Part shown: positions 36,616 to 46,106 of the stretch, in pieces
How positions within the stretch are numbered: position 1 is the first letter of the stretch
How the letters are laid out: every line of letters begins with the position of its first letter
Assembly (NCBI RefSeq): GCF_900112255.1
Contig: NZ_FOLE01000004.1
Location: forward strand, 62,001-126,000
Source of the DNA: Flexibacter flexilis DSM 6793
GTDB lineage: Bacteria; Bacteroidota; Bacteroidia; Cytophagales; Flexibacteraceae
Length of the DNA: 64,000 nt
Direction of reading: 5' to 3'
Position numbers and translations under genes: made by a program
Notes under the pieces: generated by a model
Seen by the model: only the letters and a program-made list of their open reading frames with translations
Told to the model about the DNA's origin: nothing
Database searches by the model: none

Positions 36616-37119
36616 ATGATTTTAAGAAAAGCAACTGATTCAGAACTTCCCATTATTTGGGAAATATTGCAAGCAGCCATCGCCCAACGCAAACAAGATG
36701 GCAGCCGACAATGGCAAGACGGCTACCCTAACCCGCAATCCATTCAGGAAGATTTGAACAACGGTTGGGCGTATGTACTGACAGACGGCACAAATATTTT
36801 GGCTTATGCGGCCATCATTTTTGGTATAGAACCCGCCTACAACACCATCGAAGGCCAATGGCTCAGCGAAGGCGAATATGTGGTAATACACCGCGTGGCA
36901 ACCTCTGCGGCCAGCAAGCAAAAAGGAATCGCTACGTATTTATTTAAAATGATAGAAAATTTATCTATTGAAAATCAAACATATAGCATCAAAGTAGATA
37001 CCAATTTTGACAATATTCCGATGCTCCGCATTTTAGACAAATTGGGTTACACGTATTGCGGCGAAGTATATTTTCGAGGAAGTGCGCGCCGCGCCTACGA
37101 GAAATTACTACCCAAGTAA
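36616..37119 (+). CDS. GNAT-family N-acetyltransferase
   Basis: A 167-residue GNAT protein. The opening MILRKATDSELPIIWEIL is a usual GNAT start. The acetyl-CoA loop region HRVATSAASKQKGIATYLFKMIEN (Q/RxxGxA-type) and IKVDTNFDNIPMLRILDKLGY near the C-terminus complete the fold. The acceptor is unknown. It ends 11 bases from the end of the convergent radA gene. Confidence 0.9.
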   Translation: MILRKATDSELPIIWEILQAAIAQRKQDGSRQWQDGYPNPQSIQEDLNNGWAYVLTDGTNILAYAAIIFGIEPAYNTIEGQWLSEGEYVVIHRVATSAASKQKGIATYLFKMIENLSIENQTYSIKVDTNFDNIPMLRILDKLGYTYCGEVYFRGSARRAYEKLLPK

Positions 37120-37130
37120 TGCCTTTTCGT

Positions 37131-38516
37131 CTATAACAGTCTTTCAAAAACTTCATTGAGTTTGGTAACCGTTACTACTTTGATTTGGTAGGCCGACGGG
37201 TCAAGGCTTTTGTGGTTGTAACGCGAAATATAAATTTCCTCAAAACCCAATTTTTGAGCTTCGGCAATGCGATTTTCGATGCGATTCACAGCGCGAACTT
37301 CGCCACCAAGCCCGACTTCTGCCGCAAAACACACATTTTGCGGAATAGCCACATCTTCGTACGAAGACACCACTGAGGCACAAATAGCCAAGTCCATGGC
37401 GGGATCTTCTACTTTCAGGCCGCCCGCAATATTCAGGAACACATCTTGTCCGCCGAGCCTAAAACCGCCACGTTTTTCCAACACCGCCAACAACATATTC
37501 AGGCGTTTGGCATCAAAACCCGTACTGGAGCGTTGCGGCGTTCCGTACGTGGCAATACTCACAAGCGACTGTGTTTCAATCAATAGCGGCCTGTTTCCTT
37601 CCAAAGAAGCCGCAATCGCCACGCCGCTCAAATCGCCTTCGCGCTGCGAAATCAAGATTTCGGAAGGATTGCTCACTTGGCGAAGCCCCGAACCCAACAT
37701 TTCGTAAATTCCCAGTTCGGAGGTAGAACCAAAGCGGTTTTTGATAGTGCGCAAAATGCGGTAGGTCAGATGCCTGTCGCCCTCAAACTGCAACACCGTG
37801 TCCACCATGTGTTCCAGCACTTTAGGCCCCGCCAAACTGCCGTCTTTGGTGATGTGGCCAATCAGAAATACAGGCGTTCCGCTTTCTTTGGCAAATTTGA
37901 GCAGCTCCGCCGTACACTCGCGCACCTGCGAGACGCTACCCGCCCCCGATTCTATAAACGAGGAATGCAGCGTCTGGATAGAATCCACTATCAGCACATC
38001 GGGGCGCAATGTTTCGATTTGTTTAAAAACATTTTGCGTACCTGTTTCGGCCAGCACATAGCAGTTACTTGCTCCTGCCGCGATGCGTTCGGCACGCATT
38101 TTTATTTGTTGTTCACTTTCTTCACCCGACACATACAACACTTTCAAGTGGCTAAGGCTCAGCGCAATTTGTAACATCAGTGTAGATTTACCAATTCCAG
38201 GTTCGCCACCAATCAGCACCAACGAACCGCGCACGATACCGCCACCCAACACGCGATTCAGTTCGGCATCGTTGGTAGAAATGCGGGGCTGTTCTTGATA
38301 TTGTATCTCGTTGATTGGACGGGGTTTATTGGCGATTTGTAGGCTCGAACTTTGGCCAGCCGTGGCGGCAGCTTTCCAAGAAGTTTTGCCGTCGTCTTTC
38401 TGCAAAATTTCTTCTACATACGTGTTCCACTCGCCGCACGAAGGGCATTTGCCCATCCATTTGGGAGAACTTGCGCCACAATTTTGGCAAAAATACGAGG
38501 TCTTTTGTTTGGCCAT
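37131..38516 (-). CDS. radA: DNA repair ATPase RadA (Sms)
   Basis: A 461-residue RadA read from ATG 38516 (MAKQKTSYFCQNCG); the 25 residues before it are not RadA-like. The N-terminal zinc ribbon CQNC...CPSC is followed by a RecA-type core: Walker A GGEPGIGKST near residue 105 (from 38516), and the RadA-specific KNRFG motif near 265. The C-terminal half is the Lon-like domain. RadA promotes branch migration in recombinational repair. The neighbouring gene on the plus strand is unrelated and divergent. Confidence 0.96.
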   Translation of the reverse strand: MAKQKTSYFCQNCGASSPKWMGKCPSCGEWNTYVEEILQKDDGKTSWKAAATAGQSSSLQIANKPRPINEIQYQEQPRISTNDAELNRVLGGGIVRGSLVLIGGEPGIGKSTLMLQIALSLSHLKVLYVSGEESEQQIKMRAERIAAGASNCYVLAETGTQNVFKQIETLRPDVLIVDSIQTLHSSFIESGAGSVSQVRECTAELLKFAKESGTPVFLIGHITKDGSLAGPKVLEHMVDTVLQFEGDRHLTYRILRTIKNRFGSTSELGIYEMLGSGLRQVSNPSEILISQREGDLSGVAIAASLEGNRPLLIETQSLVSIATYGTPQRSSTGFDAKRLNMLLAVLEKRGGFRLGGQDVFLNIAGGLKVEDPAMDLAICASVVSSYEDVAIPQNVCFAAEVGLGGEVRAVNRIENRIAEAQKLGFEEIYISRYNHKSLDPSAYQIKVVTVTKLNEVFERLL

Positions 38517-38647
38517 ATCTTTAAACTTTCGGCGGTAAAAATAGCATACAAATCCTTTTTTAGTACCTTTGGTAACATTTGTATTGGGCAAAATGGCTTT
38601 TATGGCTATTTTTCAAACAAATAATTTCACCAAAAACATTTTGTGTT

Positions 38648-39121
38648 ATGGAATTTAAAGTTAAGTATATTTATATAGTATTAGGTATTTTGTATTTTAT
38701 TTTCAAACAAATACGCGCCGCGCAAAAGAAACAAAAAGAAGAAGCCGCTTCGCAACAAGGCGAAAAGGCCAGCGTTCCGCAAGTGAGCTTTGAGCAACTG
38801 CTCAAACAGATACAAGAGCAAAACTCGCCGCAACCGCAAAACCTTGAGCAAGAAAGCTATACGGGAACATACCGCAACATAGAAGCGGAAAATATGGACG
38901 TGTCGGAACGCGAATACAAGCAAGAACGTAAACGCCGCAAAGCCAAAGTACAACGTTACGAATCCATAGAACCCGAAGCGGTGGAGAGTTTCCAAAAATC
39001 TATTTTCAAAGAATATAATACGGCTGAAAAGCCTAATCCGTATGCCAAACTTTTGCGCAATCCTAATTCGGTGCGTAAAGCCGTGATTGTGAGCGAATTG
39101 CTTAACAAAAAATATTTTTAA
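38648..39121 (+). CDS. single-pass membrane-anchored protein of unknown function
   Basis: A 157-residue protein from ATG 38648. Residues 7-20 form a short hydrophobic anchor, then a long Lys/Gln/Glu-rich probable coiled coil (22-75), a hydrophilic middle and a small C-terminal helix (KAVIVSELLNKKYF). The C-terminal helix ending in KKYF looks conserved. The longer reading from 38579 is rejected because it starts with an unlikely sequence. I do not know its function; proteins of this type in Bacteroidota sit in the inner membrane. Confidence 0.7.
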   Translation: MEFKVKYIYIVLGILYFIFKQIRAAQKKQKEEAASQQGEKASVPQVSFEQLLKQIQEQNSPQPQNLEQESYTGTYRNIEAENMDVSEREYKQERKRRKAKVQRYESIEPEAVESFQKSIFKEYNTAEKPNPYAKLLRNPNSVRKAVIVSELLNKKYF

Positions 39122-39206
39122 TACAATTAATTTCAATATACATCTACGCTAACCATTAAAATTTTACCAACATCATTTGATAAAATTTCTATAACCAACA
39201 ATCTAA

Positions 39207-40448
39207 ATGTCTTTATTTTCTTTACCAAAACTACAACACAACTTATTATTAGCCATAGCCTTTACAATTCCTCTCCCGAAGCTCGTCGGTTTAAATAGTG
39301 TGTTAATTGTTATTCTTGCTATTTCGACCATTATTTTTCATATCAAAAACAGGAGTTACTATTTCTTAAAAAACAAAAATATCTGGTTTCTTTCTAGCTT
39401 TTTTGGAGCATATCTTATTGCGGGATTATGGACATCCAACCCAAAAGCATACGGCTTTGAATTAGAAAAAAAGGCTACATTACTGCTTTTACCCGTTTGT
39501 TTTTCGGGGTTACATTTCTCCAAAAAAGAAATATCTTCTGTGCTATGGGCTTTCGTAATTGCCTGTTGTCTGTTACCAATTATGGGCATAGCAGTTGGCG
39601 TTTATCGTAGCTATACTCTTATGGGGTCGTATTGGCATTATGAGTTTTTTTTAGGACAAAGTTTAGTGCATTTTGTTGGTTTGCATCGTGGTTATGTGGC
39701 CTTACATACAGGTTTATCAATATTATTTTTACTATTTTTTACTGAAAAAACTAACACAAAAAACATACTAATAGCAAGTTATTTGCTTGTTTTTACATTC
39801 TTTTTAAATGCACGAATTGCCATTATTGGGCTAATGCTCATTGCCGTTATTTACAGTATCATGGCCATTCTAAACAAAAATAAAAAAGCAATACTATTTG
39901 TAATAGTTGGCTTATTATCAATGATTTGTGTATTGTTTGGTTCTGAAAAATTATCGCATATGACCAAGCAATTATTCACTTTAAACTTTGAGAATGTAAC
40001 ACCACAAACGGTGGACGAATATAACAGTATAGAAATCAGATATTTTATTTGGAAATCGGCTATTGCCACTATTCAAGAAAGCCCCGTGTGGGGATATGGC
40101 GCAGGTGCTGGCAATGATGCTTTAGCCAATTATTATAATAAGAGTAATTTCACCTTAGGCCAACGCGACAATTACAATGCACACAATCAATATCTACAAG
40201 CCATGCTTGATGCTGGAATAATGGGCTTAATTGTACTAATTAGTTGGTTCGTTTATATGCTCATATTTGCCTACAAACACAAAAGTATTTTTTACTTTTT
40301 CTTTGTGTTATATATTGCAGTTAATTGTTTGGCCGAAAATATCTTTTCGATACAAAAAGGCATTGTATTTTTTGCTTTTTTTAACTCAATTATATTTTTC
40401 TTTTTGGAACAAAAAAATAAAGAAACAAATTCAACTTATTCGTCTTAA
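39207..40448 (+). CDS. O-antigen ligase / Wzy-like polytopic membrane protein
   Basis: A 413-residue protein with about ten or eleven hydrophobic helices. A large soluble loop lies near residues 260-325 and holds GYGAGAGNDAL and AHNQYLQAMLDAG, the HN-x-L-like element characteristic of Wzy/WaaL polymerases and ligases. It probably joins or polymerises lipid-linked glycans at the periplasmic face of the inner membrane. No other O-antigen gene is adjacent; lolD follows 29 bases downstream. AT-rich codon use differs from lolD. Confidence 0.85.
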   Translation: MSLFSLPKLQHNLLLAIAFTIPLPKLVGLNSVLIVILAISTIIFHIKNRSYYFLKNKNIWFLSSFFGAYLIAGLWTSNPKAYGFELEKKATLLLLPVCFSGLHFSKKEISSVLWAFVIACCLLPIMGIAVGVYRSYTLMGSYWHYEFFLGQSLVHFVGLHRGYVALHTGLSILFLLFFTEKTNTKNILIASYLLVFTFFLNARIAIIGLMLIAVIYSIMAILNKNKKAILFVIVGLLSMICVLFGSEKLSHMTKQLFTLNFENVTPQTVDEYNSIEIRYFIWKSAIATIQESPVWGYGAGAGNDALANYYNKSNFTLGQRDNYNAHNQYLQAMLDAGIMGLIVLISWFVYMLIFAYKHKSIFYFFFVLYIAVNCLAENIFSIQKGIVFFAFFNSIIFFFLEQKNKETNSTYSS

Positions 40449-40477
40449 AAAAGACTTGAATTATATAAAAATATACG

Positions 40478-41131
40478 ATGTTAGTAGCAAATAACATACA
40501 AAAAAAATACGGCGATTTGTCGGTGTTGCGCGGCATAGACGTAAGTATCCAAACGGGCGAAATTGTGGCCATTGTGGGCGCGTCTGGGGCTGGCAAAAGT
40601 ACGCTTTTGCAGATTTTGGGCACACTCGACAAACCCGACGGCGGCAAAGTGGAAATCAATGGCCAAGAAGTCGTGGGGCTGAAAGGCAAGGATTTAGCAC
40701 AATTCCGTAACAAAAACATTGGTTTTGTATTCCAGTTTCACAACCTTTTGCCAGAGTTTACGGCCTTAGAAAACGTCTGTATTCCAGCGTATTTGGGCGG
40801 CGCAGAACCCGCCAAGGCACAAGCCAAAGCCACCGAACTACTGGAGCGTTTGGGTTTGGCCGATAGGCTACATCACAAGCCTTCGCAGATGTCGGGCGGC
40901 GAGCAGCAGCGCACTTCGGTAGCGCGTGCGTTGGTCAATAATCCCGCCATTATCTTCGCCGACGAACCCAGCGGCAATTTAGATTCACAAAATGCCCAGC
41001 AATTGCACGAACTTTTCTTTGAGCTGCGCAAAGAACTTAATCAAACTTTTGTAATAGTAACACACAACCCCCAGTTGGCAGCGATGGCCGACCGCACGCT
41101 TACGATGCGCGATGGGCTTGTAGTACAATAA
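40478..41131 (+). CDS. lolD: ABC transporter ATPase, LolD-like
   Basis: A 217-residue ABC ATPase. Walker A GASGAGKSTLL near residue 37, the LolD-typical Q-loop FVFQFHNLLPEFTALENVC, the signature MSGGEQQRTSVARAL and Walker B ADEPSGNLDS are all present. This subfamily (LolD/MacB/FtsE-like) releases lipoproteins from the inner membrane with LolC/E or drives MacB-type export. No permease gene is next to it, so the assignment as LolD rests on sequence alone. The start lies 29 bases after the ligase gene. Confidence 0.86.
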   Translation: MLVANNIQKKYGDLSVLRGIDVSIQTGEIVAIVGASGAGKSTLLQILGTLDKPDGGKVEINGQEVVGLKGKDLAQFRNKNIGFVFQFHNLLPEFTALENVCIPAYLGGAEPAKAQAKATELLERLGLADRLHHKPSQMSGGEQQRTSVARALVNNPAIIFADEPSGNLDSQNAQQLHELFFELRKELNQTFVIVTHNPQLAAMADRTLTMRDGLVVQ

Positions 41132-41184
41132 CTTGAATTTCAATTATTTATCAACTACCTTTTACAAAATTATCAACCCTAAAA

Positions 41185-43299
41185 ATGAGAAAAATAACAA
41201 CCGCAATGGCGGTGGTTTGTAGCATTTCGACCATGAACGCCCAAACAAAAATCACGTACCCTGCCACTGCCAAAGGCACGCAAGTAGATACTTATTTCGG
41301 TACAAAAATCGCTGACCCTTACCGTTGGCTTGAAGACGACCGCTCCGCCCAAACGGCCGAGTGGGTGAAAGAAGAAAACAAAGTTACTTTCGGGTATTTG
41401 GAAAAAATCCCGTTCCGCGACGCACTCAAAAAGCGCATGGAAAAACTTTGGAATTATGAGAAAATCTCTGCGCCGTTCAAGGAAGGCAGCTACACGTATT
41501 ACTACAAAAACGACGGCCTTCAAAATCAGTCGGTTTTGTATCGCAAAGATGCGGCAGGCAAAGAAGAGGTTTTTCTTGACCCCAATACTTTTTCCAAAGA
41601 TGGCACAACCTCGCTTGCCAGCGTTGATTTTTCCAAAGACGGCAACATTTGCGCCTATTCCATTTCGGAAGGCGGCAGCGATTGGCGCAAAGTCATGATT
41701 ATTGATGCAAAAACGAAAAAAACATTAGAAGCGACACTCGTGGACGTGAAATTTAGCGGCATCGCGTGGCGCGGCAACGAAGGTTTCTATTATTCGAGCT
41801 ACGACAAACCGCAAGGAAGCGAACTTTCGGCTAAAACCGACCAACATAAATTGTATTTCCACAAATTAGGAACGGCACAAAAAGACGACCAAGTTGTTTT
41901 TGGTTTGGATAAAAAACGTCGTTACGTGGGCGGTTCTGTAACCGAAGACGGCAAATATTTAGTGATTTCGGCGGCCAACTCTACTTCTGGCAACGAATTG
42001 TATATCAAAGATTTAACGAAACAAAACAGCCCGATTATTACACTCGTGGACAATTTTGAAAATGATTTTGATGTGTTGGATAATGAAGGCGGTCGTTTGT
42101 TGGTAGCTACCAATTACCAAGCTCCCAACAAAAAAGTAATCGTGGTGGATTTGGCCAAACCAGAAAAAAACAACTGGACAGACCTTATCGCCGAGACCGA
42201 AAATGTACTTAGCCCCAGCACAGGCGGCGGTTATATTTTCGCCAATTACATGAAAGATGCCGTTTCGGTTATCAAACAATTTGATTATCAAGGCAAATTG
42301 CTGCGCAATGTAGAATTACCAGGTTTGGGAACGGCCAGCGGCTTTGGTGGAAAAAGAACCGAAACAACGCTTTATTATTCGTTCACCAATTACACCACGC
42401 CTTCGACGATTTACTCATTTGAAGTAAAAACGGGCGTTTCGGCTGTTTATCAGCGTCCGAAAGTAGATTTCAAATCCGAAGACTACGAGTCGAAGCAAGT
42501 ATTTTATACGTCCAAAGACGGCACAAAAGTACCGATGATTATTACCTACAAAAAAGGAACACAGCTTAACGGCAAAAATCCAACCATTTTGTACGGTTAC
42601 GGCGGGTTTAACATTAGCCTTACGCCAAGTTTCAGCATTGCCAACGCGGTTTGGTTGGAAAATGGCGGCGTGTACGCGGTAGCCAACTTGCGGGGCGGCG
42701 GCGAATACGGCAAAAAATGGCACGATGCAGGCACGAAACTTCACAAACAAAATGTGTTTGATGACTTTATTGCGGCAGCCGAATTTTTGATAAAAGACAA
42801 ATACACGTCTTCGGACTTCTTGGCGATTCGCGGAGGCTCAAACGGCGGTTTGTTGGTAGGCGCGACCCTCACGCAACGCCCCGACCTGATGAAAGTGGCA
42901 TTGCCTGCGGTAGGCGTGTTGGATATGTTGCGTTATCACACCTTTACGGCGGGAGCTGGCTGGGGTTATGATTACGGCACAGCCGAAGACAACAAAGAAA
43001 TGTTTGAGTACCTAAAAGGCTATTCGCCAGTGCATAACGTGCGCAAAGGCGTGAAATATCCTGCGGTGTTGGTAACCACTGGCGACCATGACGACCGCGT
43101 AGTTCCTGCGCATAGCTTTAAGTTTGCGGCGGAGTTGCAAGACAAACAAAGCGGCGCAAACCCCGTGATGATTCGTATAGACGTAAACGCAGGACACGGC
43201 GCAGGCAAATCCGTAGCCGCCACCATTCAGGAAAATGTAGATATTCAGGCATTTACGCTTTTCAATATGGGCATTAAGCAACTGCCAAACTTGAAATAA
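41185..43299 (+). CDS. prolyl oligopeptidase (peptidase S9A), secreted
   Basis: A 704-residue enzyme. A signal peptide (residues 1-20, cleavage after MNAQ) places it in the periplasm or outside. Residues 30-420 form the beta-propeller; residues 425-700 the alpha/beta hydrolase domain. The catalytic triad is Ser~552 in GGSNGG, Asp~637 in GDHDDRV and His~670 in AGHGAGK. It cleaves short peptides after proline. Length fits the family (~700). The gene is preceded by 53 bases and followed by a strong hairpin. Confidence 0.96.
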   Translation: MRKITTAMAVVCSISTMNAQTKITYPATAKGTQVDTYFGTKIADPYRWLEDDRSAQTAEWVKEENKVTFGYLEKIPFRDALKKRMEKLWNYEKISAPFKEGSYTYYYKNDGLQNQSVLYRKDAAGKEEVFLDPNTFSKDGTTSLASVDFSKDGNICAYSISEGGSDWRKVMIIDAKTKKTLEATLVDVKFSGIAWRGNEGFYYSSYDKPQGSELSAKTDQHKLYFHKLGTAQKDDQVVFGLDKKRRYVGGSVTEDGKYLVISAANSTSGNELYIKDLTKQNSPIITLVDNFENDFDVLDNEGGRLLVATNYQAPNKKVIVVDLAKPEKNNWTDLIAETENVLSPSTGGGYIFANYMKDAVSVIKQFDYQGKLLRNVELPGLGTASGFGGKRTETTLYYSFTNYTTPSTIYSFEVKTGVSAVYQRPKVDFKSEDYESKQVFYTSKDGTKVPMIITYKKGTQLNGKNPTILYGYGGFNISLTPSFSIANAVWLENGGVYAVANLRGGGEYGKKWHDAGTKLHKQNVFDDFIAAAEFLIKDKYTSSDFLAIRGGSNGGLLVGATLTQRPDLMKVALPAVGVLDMLRYHTFTAGAGWGYDYGTAEDNKEMFEYLKGYSPVHNVRKGVKYPAVLVTTGDHDDRVVPAHSFKFAAELQDKQSGANPVMIRIDVNAGHGAGKSVAATIQENVDIQAFTLFNMGIKQLPNLK

Positions 43300-43324
43300 C
43301 AGTTTGATTTTAACACAAAAAACA

Positions 43325-43358
43325 ATCCCCGCCAGACATACATTTGGCGGGGCATTTT
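43325..43358. terminator. terminator between convergent genes
   Basis: CCCCGCCA / TGGCGGGG, an 8-bp GC-rich stem with a 10-base loop; A/T-rich flanks on both strands. Confidence 0.85.
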
Positions 43359-43382
43359 ATTATTACAAACAATGTAAATTTC

Positions 43383-45122
43383 TTATTCGTATAGCTTTTT
43401 ATCGGCTATCTTTTTGCTCAGTCGCGCATCGTCTTCCGTGCCGAGTTCTTTGGCTTTTTTCCATTGCACCAAAGCGGCTTCTTTGTCGCCGAGCTGGTAA
43501 AGCACATCGCCGTAATGCTCAATTACTACGCCGCTTTTAGAGGTTTGAGCGGCTTTTTCCAAATATTTTCGGGCGGCGGTATAGTCTTTGTCCACATAAA
43601 GCACCCAGCCGTAAGTATCCAAATACGTGTCTTCGTTAGGCGCGATTTCTACAAGTTTTTCACCCATTTTGCGGGCTTTGCCCAAATGGTCTTTGCGCAA
43701 GGACAGATAATAGCTGTAATTGTTCAGCACGTGGGCGTTTTTATCGTCAATTTTTAGCGCAGCGTCATACGATTCGTCCGACTTTTTGTAGTCTTTGGTA
43801 GAATGATACGCGTCGCCGAGTTGCGCGTAAATGTCCAATAGCATTTTATCATTGCCGAAGGCCAAACGTCTGCTTTGTTCTAAGGCTGTAATGGCTTTCA
43901 GATAATTTTTTTGAATCAAATGCGCCAAGCCATTGTAATACCAAAAGGCCACATTATTCGGGAAATATTCTAAAGCGGCTTCCGTGTGCTTAGCTGTGCT
44001 GTCAAACTCATTATTTTCCAAATCCGTTTCCACGATATTAGCCCACAAATTATCGTTGTTGGCATCTAATTTGGCCGAAAGAAGATATTGTTGGCGGGCT
44101 TCTTTCTTTTGGTCAGCCAATTTCAGAAAATCGCCATAAGAGGCTAAAGCGCGGCTACTGTTCGGGTGCGTGCTGACGATTATGCGCGAAAGTTTCAATA
44201 CAAATTCTTTTTCTTCGGGAGTAGAAAATCCTCTAACACGATACATATCAAGGATTTGTATTTTTTCGTCAGCCTCCAACTCCCCATTTTCAAACGCCAT
44301 CGTCAAATAGTCGTTGGCTTCTTTGGTTTTGCCTTGGCTTCTATAAATATCCGAAAGAAGCAGTTGGGCGTGTGGCTCGTCTGGAAACTGCACCAGTGTT
44401 TGTTTTGCCAGTTTTTCCGACTCTTCTATTTTGTTGTTGGCGGCCAAAAGCTCGGCCAAACTTACCTGATAAAGTGGCTCGTCGGGATAGGATTCCATGA
44501 GTTTACGGCCTTCTTTTACGGCATCGTCGAGGCGGTTGGTGCGCAAATAAATCTGTTGGCGCGAACGCGAAATTTCTTCGCTTAGTCCTGTTTCTTTTTC
44601 CAAACGGTCATATACTTTCAATGCGTCTTTGTATTGCCCATCGTTGATGTACGCGCCAGCCTGCAAGTAATAATATTCGATGTCCGAAGGATACTTCTTG
44701 GTCAGTTGCGTGTAGATTTTGGCCGCATCAGCAAAGCGGTTTTGCTTTTCGTAGATTTGCGCCAAAAGCGTATAATAATAGGCGTTGGAATCGTCAAGCT
44801 TGAGTGCTTTTTCCGCGTCGGCGACTGCTTCAGGCACTCTATTTTTTTTCAACTTAATTTCAGCCATTTTAAAATACGCCGCCGCATTGTCAGGCGTGTA
44901 TTGCAATACTTTTTCCAGCGAAGAGAGGGCTTTGTCGTAGTTTTCGAGTAGGTCATATTTCATGGCCTCTACAAAATTTTCTTCTGCTGCCGTGCGATTA
45001 GCTGCCGAAACGTCGCCTTTGCGGGCGCGTTGTGCTTGTGTGGGAGTGCTCACAGCCAACATACTGGCCAAGAACGCCGCCGCTAACCATTTACGAGATA
45101 TATAACCAGTTTTCAGATTCAA
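43383..45122 (-). CDS. TPR-repeat protein, secreted
   Basis: A 579-residue protein with a signal peptide (residues 12-27, cleavage after TQA) and about 14 TPR helices pairs from residue 45 to the end, each with a spacing of 34. The helical pairs include A-x-A/LGDxxY patterns typical of TPR. It should be a periplasmic or outer-membrane-associated scaffold. It lies 82 bases downstream of the DUF58 gene on the same strand, so it may belong to that operon or have its own promoter. Function unknown. Confidence 0.85.
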   Translation of the reverse strand: MNLKTGYISRKWLAAAFLASMLAVSTPTQAQRARKGDVSAANRTAAEENFVEAMKYDLLENYDKALSSLEKVLQYTPDNAAAYFKMAEIKLKKNRVPEAVADAEKALKLDDSNAYYYTLLAQIYEKQNRFADAAKIYTQLTKKYPSDIEYYYLQAGAYINDGQYKDALKVYDRLEKETGLSEEISRSRQQIYLRTNRLDDAVKEGRKLMESYPDEPLYQVSLAELLAANNKIEESEKLAKQTLVQFPDEPHAQLLLSDIYRSQGKTKEANDYLTMAFENGELEADEKIQILDMYRVRGFSTPEEKEFVLKLSRIIVSTHPNSSRALASYGDFLKLADQKKEARQQYLLSAKLDANNDNLWANIVETDLENNEFDSTAKHTEAALEYFPNNVAFWYYNGLAHLIQKNYLKAITALEQSRRLAFGNDKMLLDIYAQLGDAYHSTKDYKKSDESYDAALKIDDKNAHVLNNYSYYLSLRKDHLGKARKMGEKLVEIAPNEDTYLDTYGWVLYVDKDYTAARKYLEKAAQTSKSGVVIEHYGDVLYQLGDKEAALVQWKKAKELGTEDDARLSKKIADKKLYE

Positions 45123-45204
45123 AGTAAAATTAATTGGATAGACTACAAAAAACGTTGCGAAATGTATCGCAGTTTTGGCAATAATACAAACCGTTTAACA
45201 CAAA

Positions 45205-46080
45205 TTAAGCCTTAGAACGCTTGTTGCGTATCCTAAACATTTTGATAAGTGCAGGAATATATTCCTCGGTTGTATTGATGGCCACATAATTAATTTGATT
45301 TTTCTTACAAAACGATTCGAGCTGCGCTTTATTTTGGCTAAACTGCTCACTCAGGCCGCCCACAAACTGCGCCGAGGAGGTATTAACCCAAACGGTTTTA
45401 CCGCGTTCCTTGTCGTAAAGGGGAATAATGCCCAGTTTTGGAAAATTCGTTTCACGCGCATCGGTTACGTGTACTATCACCAAATCGTGCCGACGGGCTA
45501 AGGCTTTGAGGGCGTGCTCGTAGTTTTGGTCAATAAAATCAGAAATCAGGATGATAACACTTCGGCGGCGAATAATGTTCAACGCCATATAAATAGCCGT
45601 GTTAAGATTGGTTTTGAGCGAAGCGGGTTTGAGCGTAAAAATACTCGTAATGATGCGGTACGCGTAATGCAAGCCTTTGCCCGCCTTGATGTATTTCTCT
45701 TTTTTATCCGAAAAACAAAGCGCACCCACATGGCTACCTTCCTTCACGGCAGACAGTGCCAACACGCCGCAAATTTCGCGGCAAACGTCCAATTTTTTGC
45801 GTTGCGTGTTGCCGATTTCCTGCGAGGCACTCACGTCCAGCAAGAAAAATACGGTTTGTTCTTTTTCTTCCTTGAATGTTTTTACATACGTTCCGTCGCC
45901 TTTGGCACTTACGTTCCAGTCGATCGTTCGCACGTCGTCGCCGTATTGGTATTCGCGCACGTCATTAAATTCCAACCCTGTTCCTTTAAAAACGGAATGG
46001 TAATCGCCTTGCATTTGCGTATCTATTACCTTGCGAATTTGTATTTCAAACTTGCGAATTTTCTGCAAAATCTCTTTCAT
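45205..46080 (-). CDS. DUF58 (VWA-like) domain protein
   Basis: A 291-residue DUF58 protein. EYQYGDDVRTIDWNVSA is the hallmark motif, followed by a VWA-type domain with the metal-ion site DVSAS and a downstream LISDF. No signal peptide is present. Proteins of this type sit beside MoxR ATPases in aerotolerance (BatA-type) gene clusters; no moxR lies here, but the adjacent nadE gene could be unrelated. It is 26 bases after nadE on the same strand, so it is probably cotranscribed with it. Confidence 0.93.
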   Translation of the reverse strand: MKEILQKIRKFEIQIRKVIDTQMQGDYHSVFKGTGLEFNDVREYQYGDDVRTIDWNVSAKGDGTYVKTFKEEKEQTVFFLLDVSASQEIGNTQRKKLDVCREICGVLALSAVKEGSHVGALCFSDKKEKYIKAGKGLHYAYRIITSIFTLKPASLKTNLNTAIYMALNIIRRRSVIILISDFIDQNYEHALKALARRHDLVIVHVTDARETNFPKLGIIPLYDKERGKTVWVNTSSAQFVGGLSEQFSQNKAQLESFCKKNQINYVAINTTEEYIPALIKMFRIRNKRSKA

Positions 46081-46106
46081 GCCAGCCTGTGGTTTGGGTG
46101 TAAAAT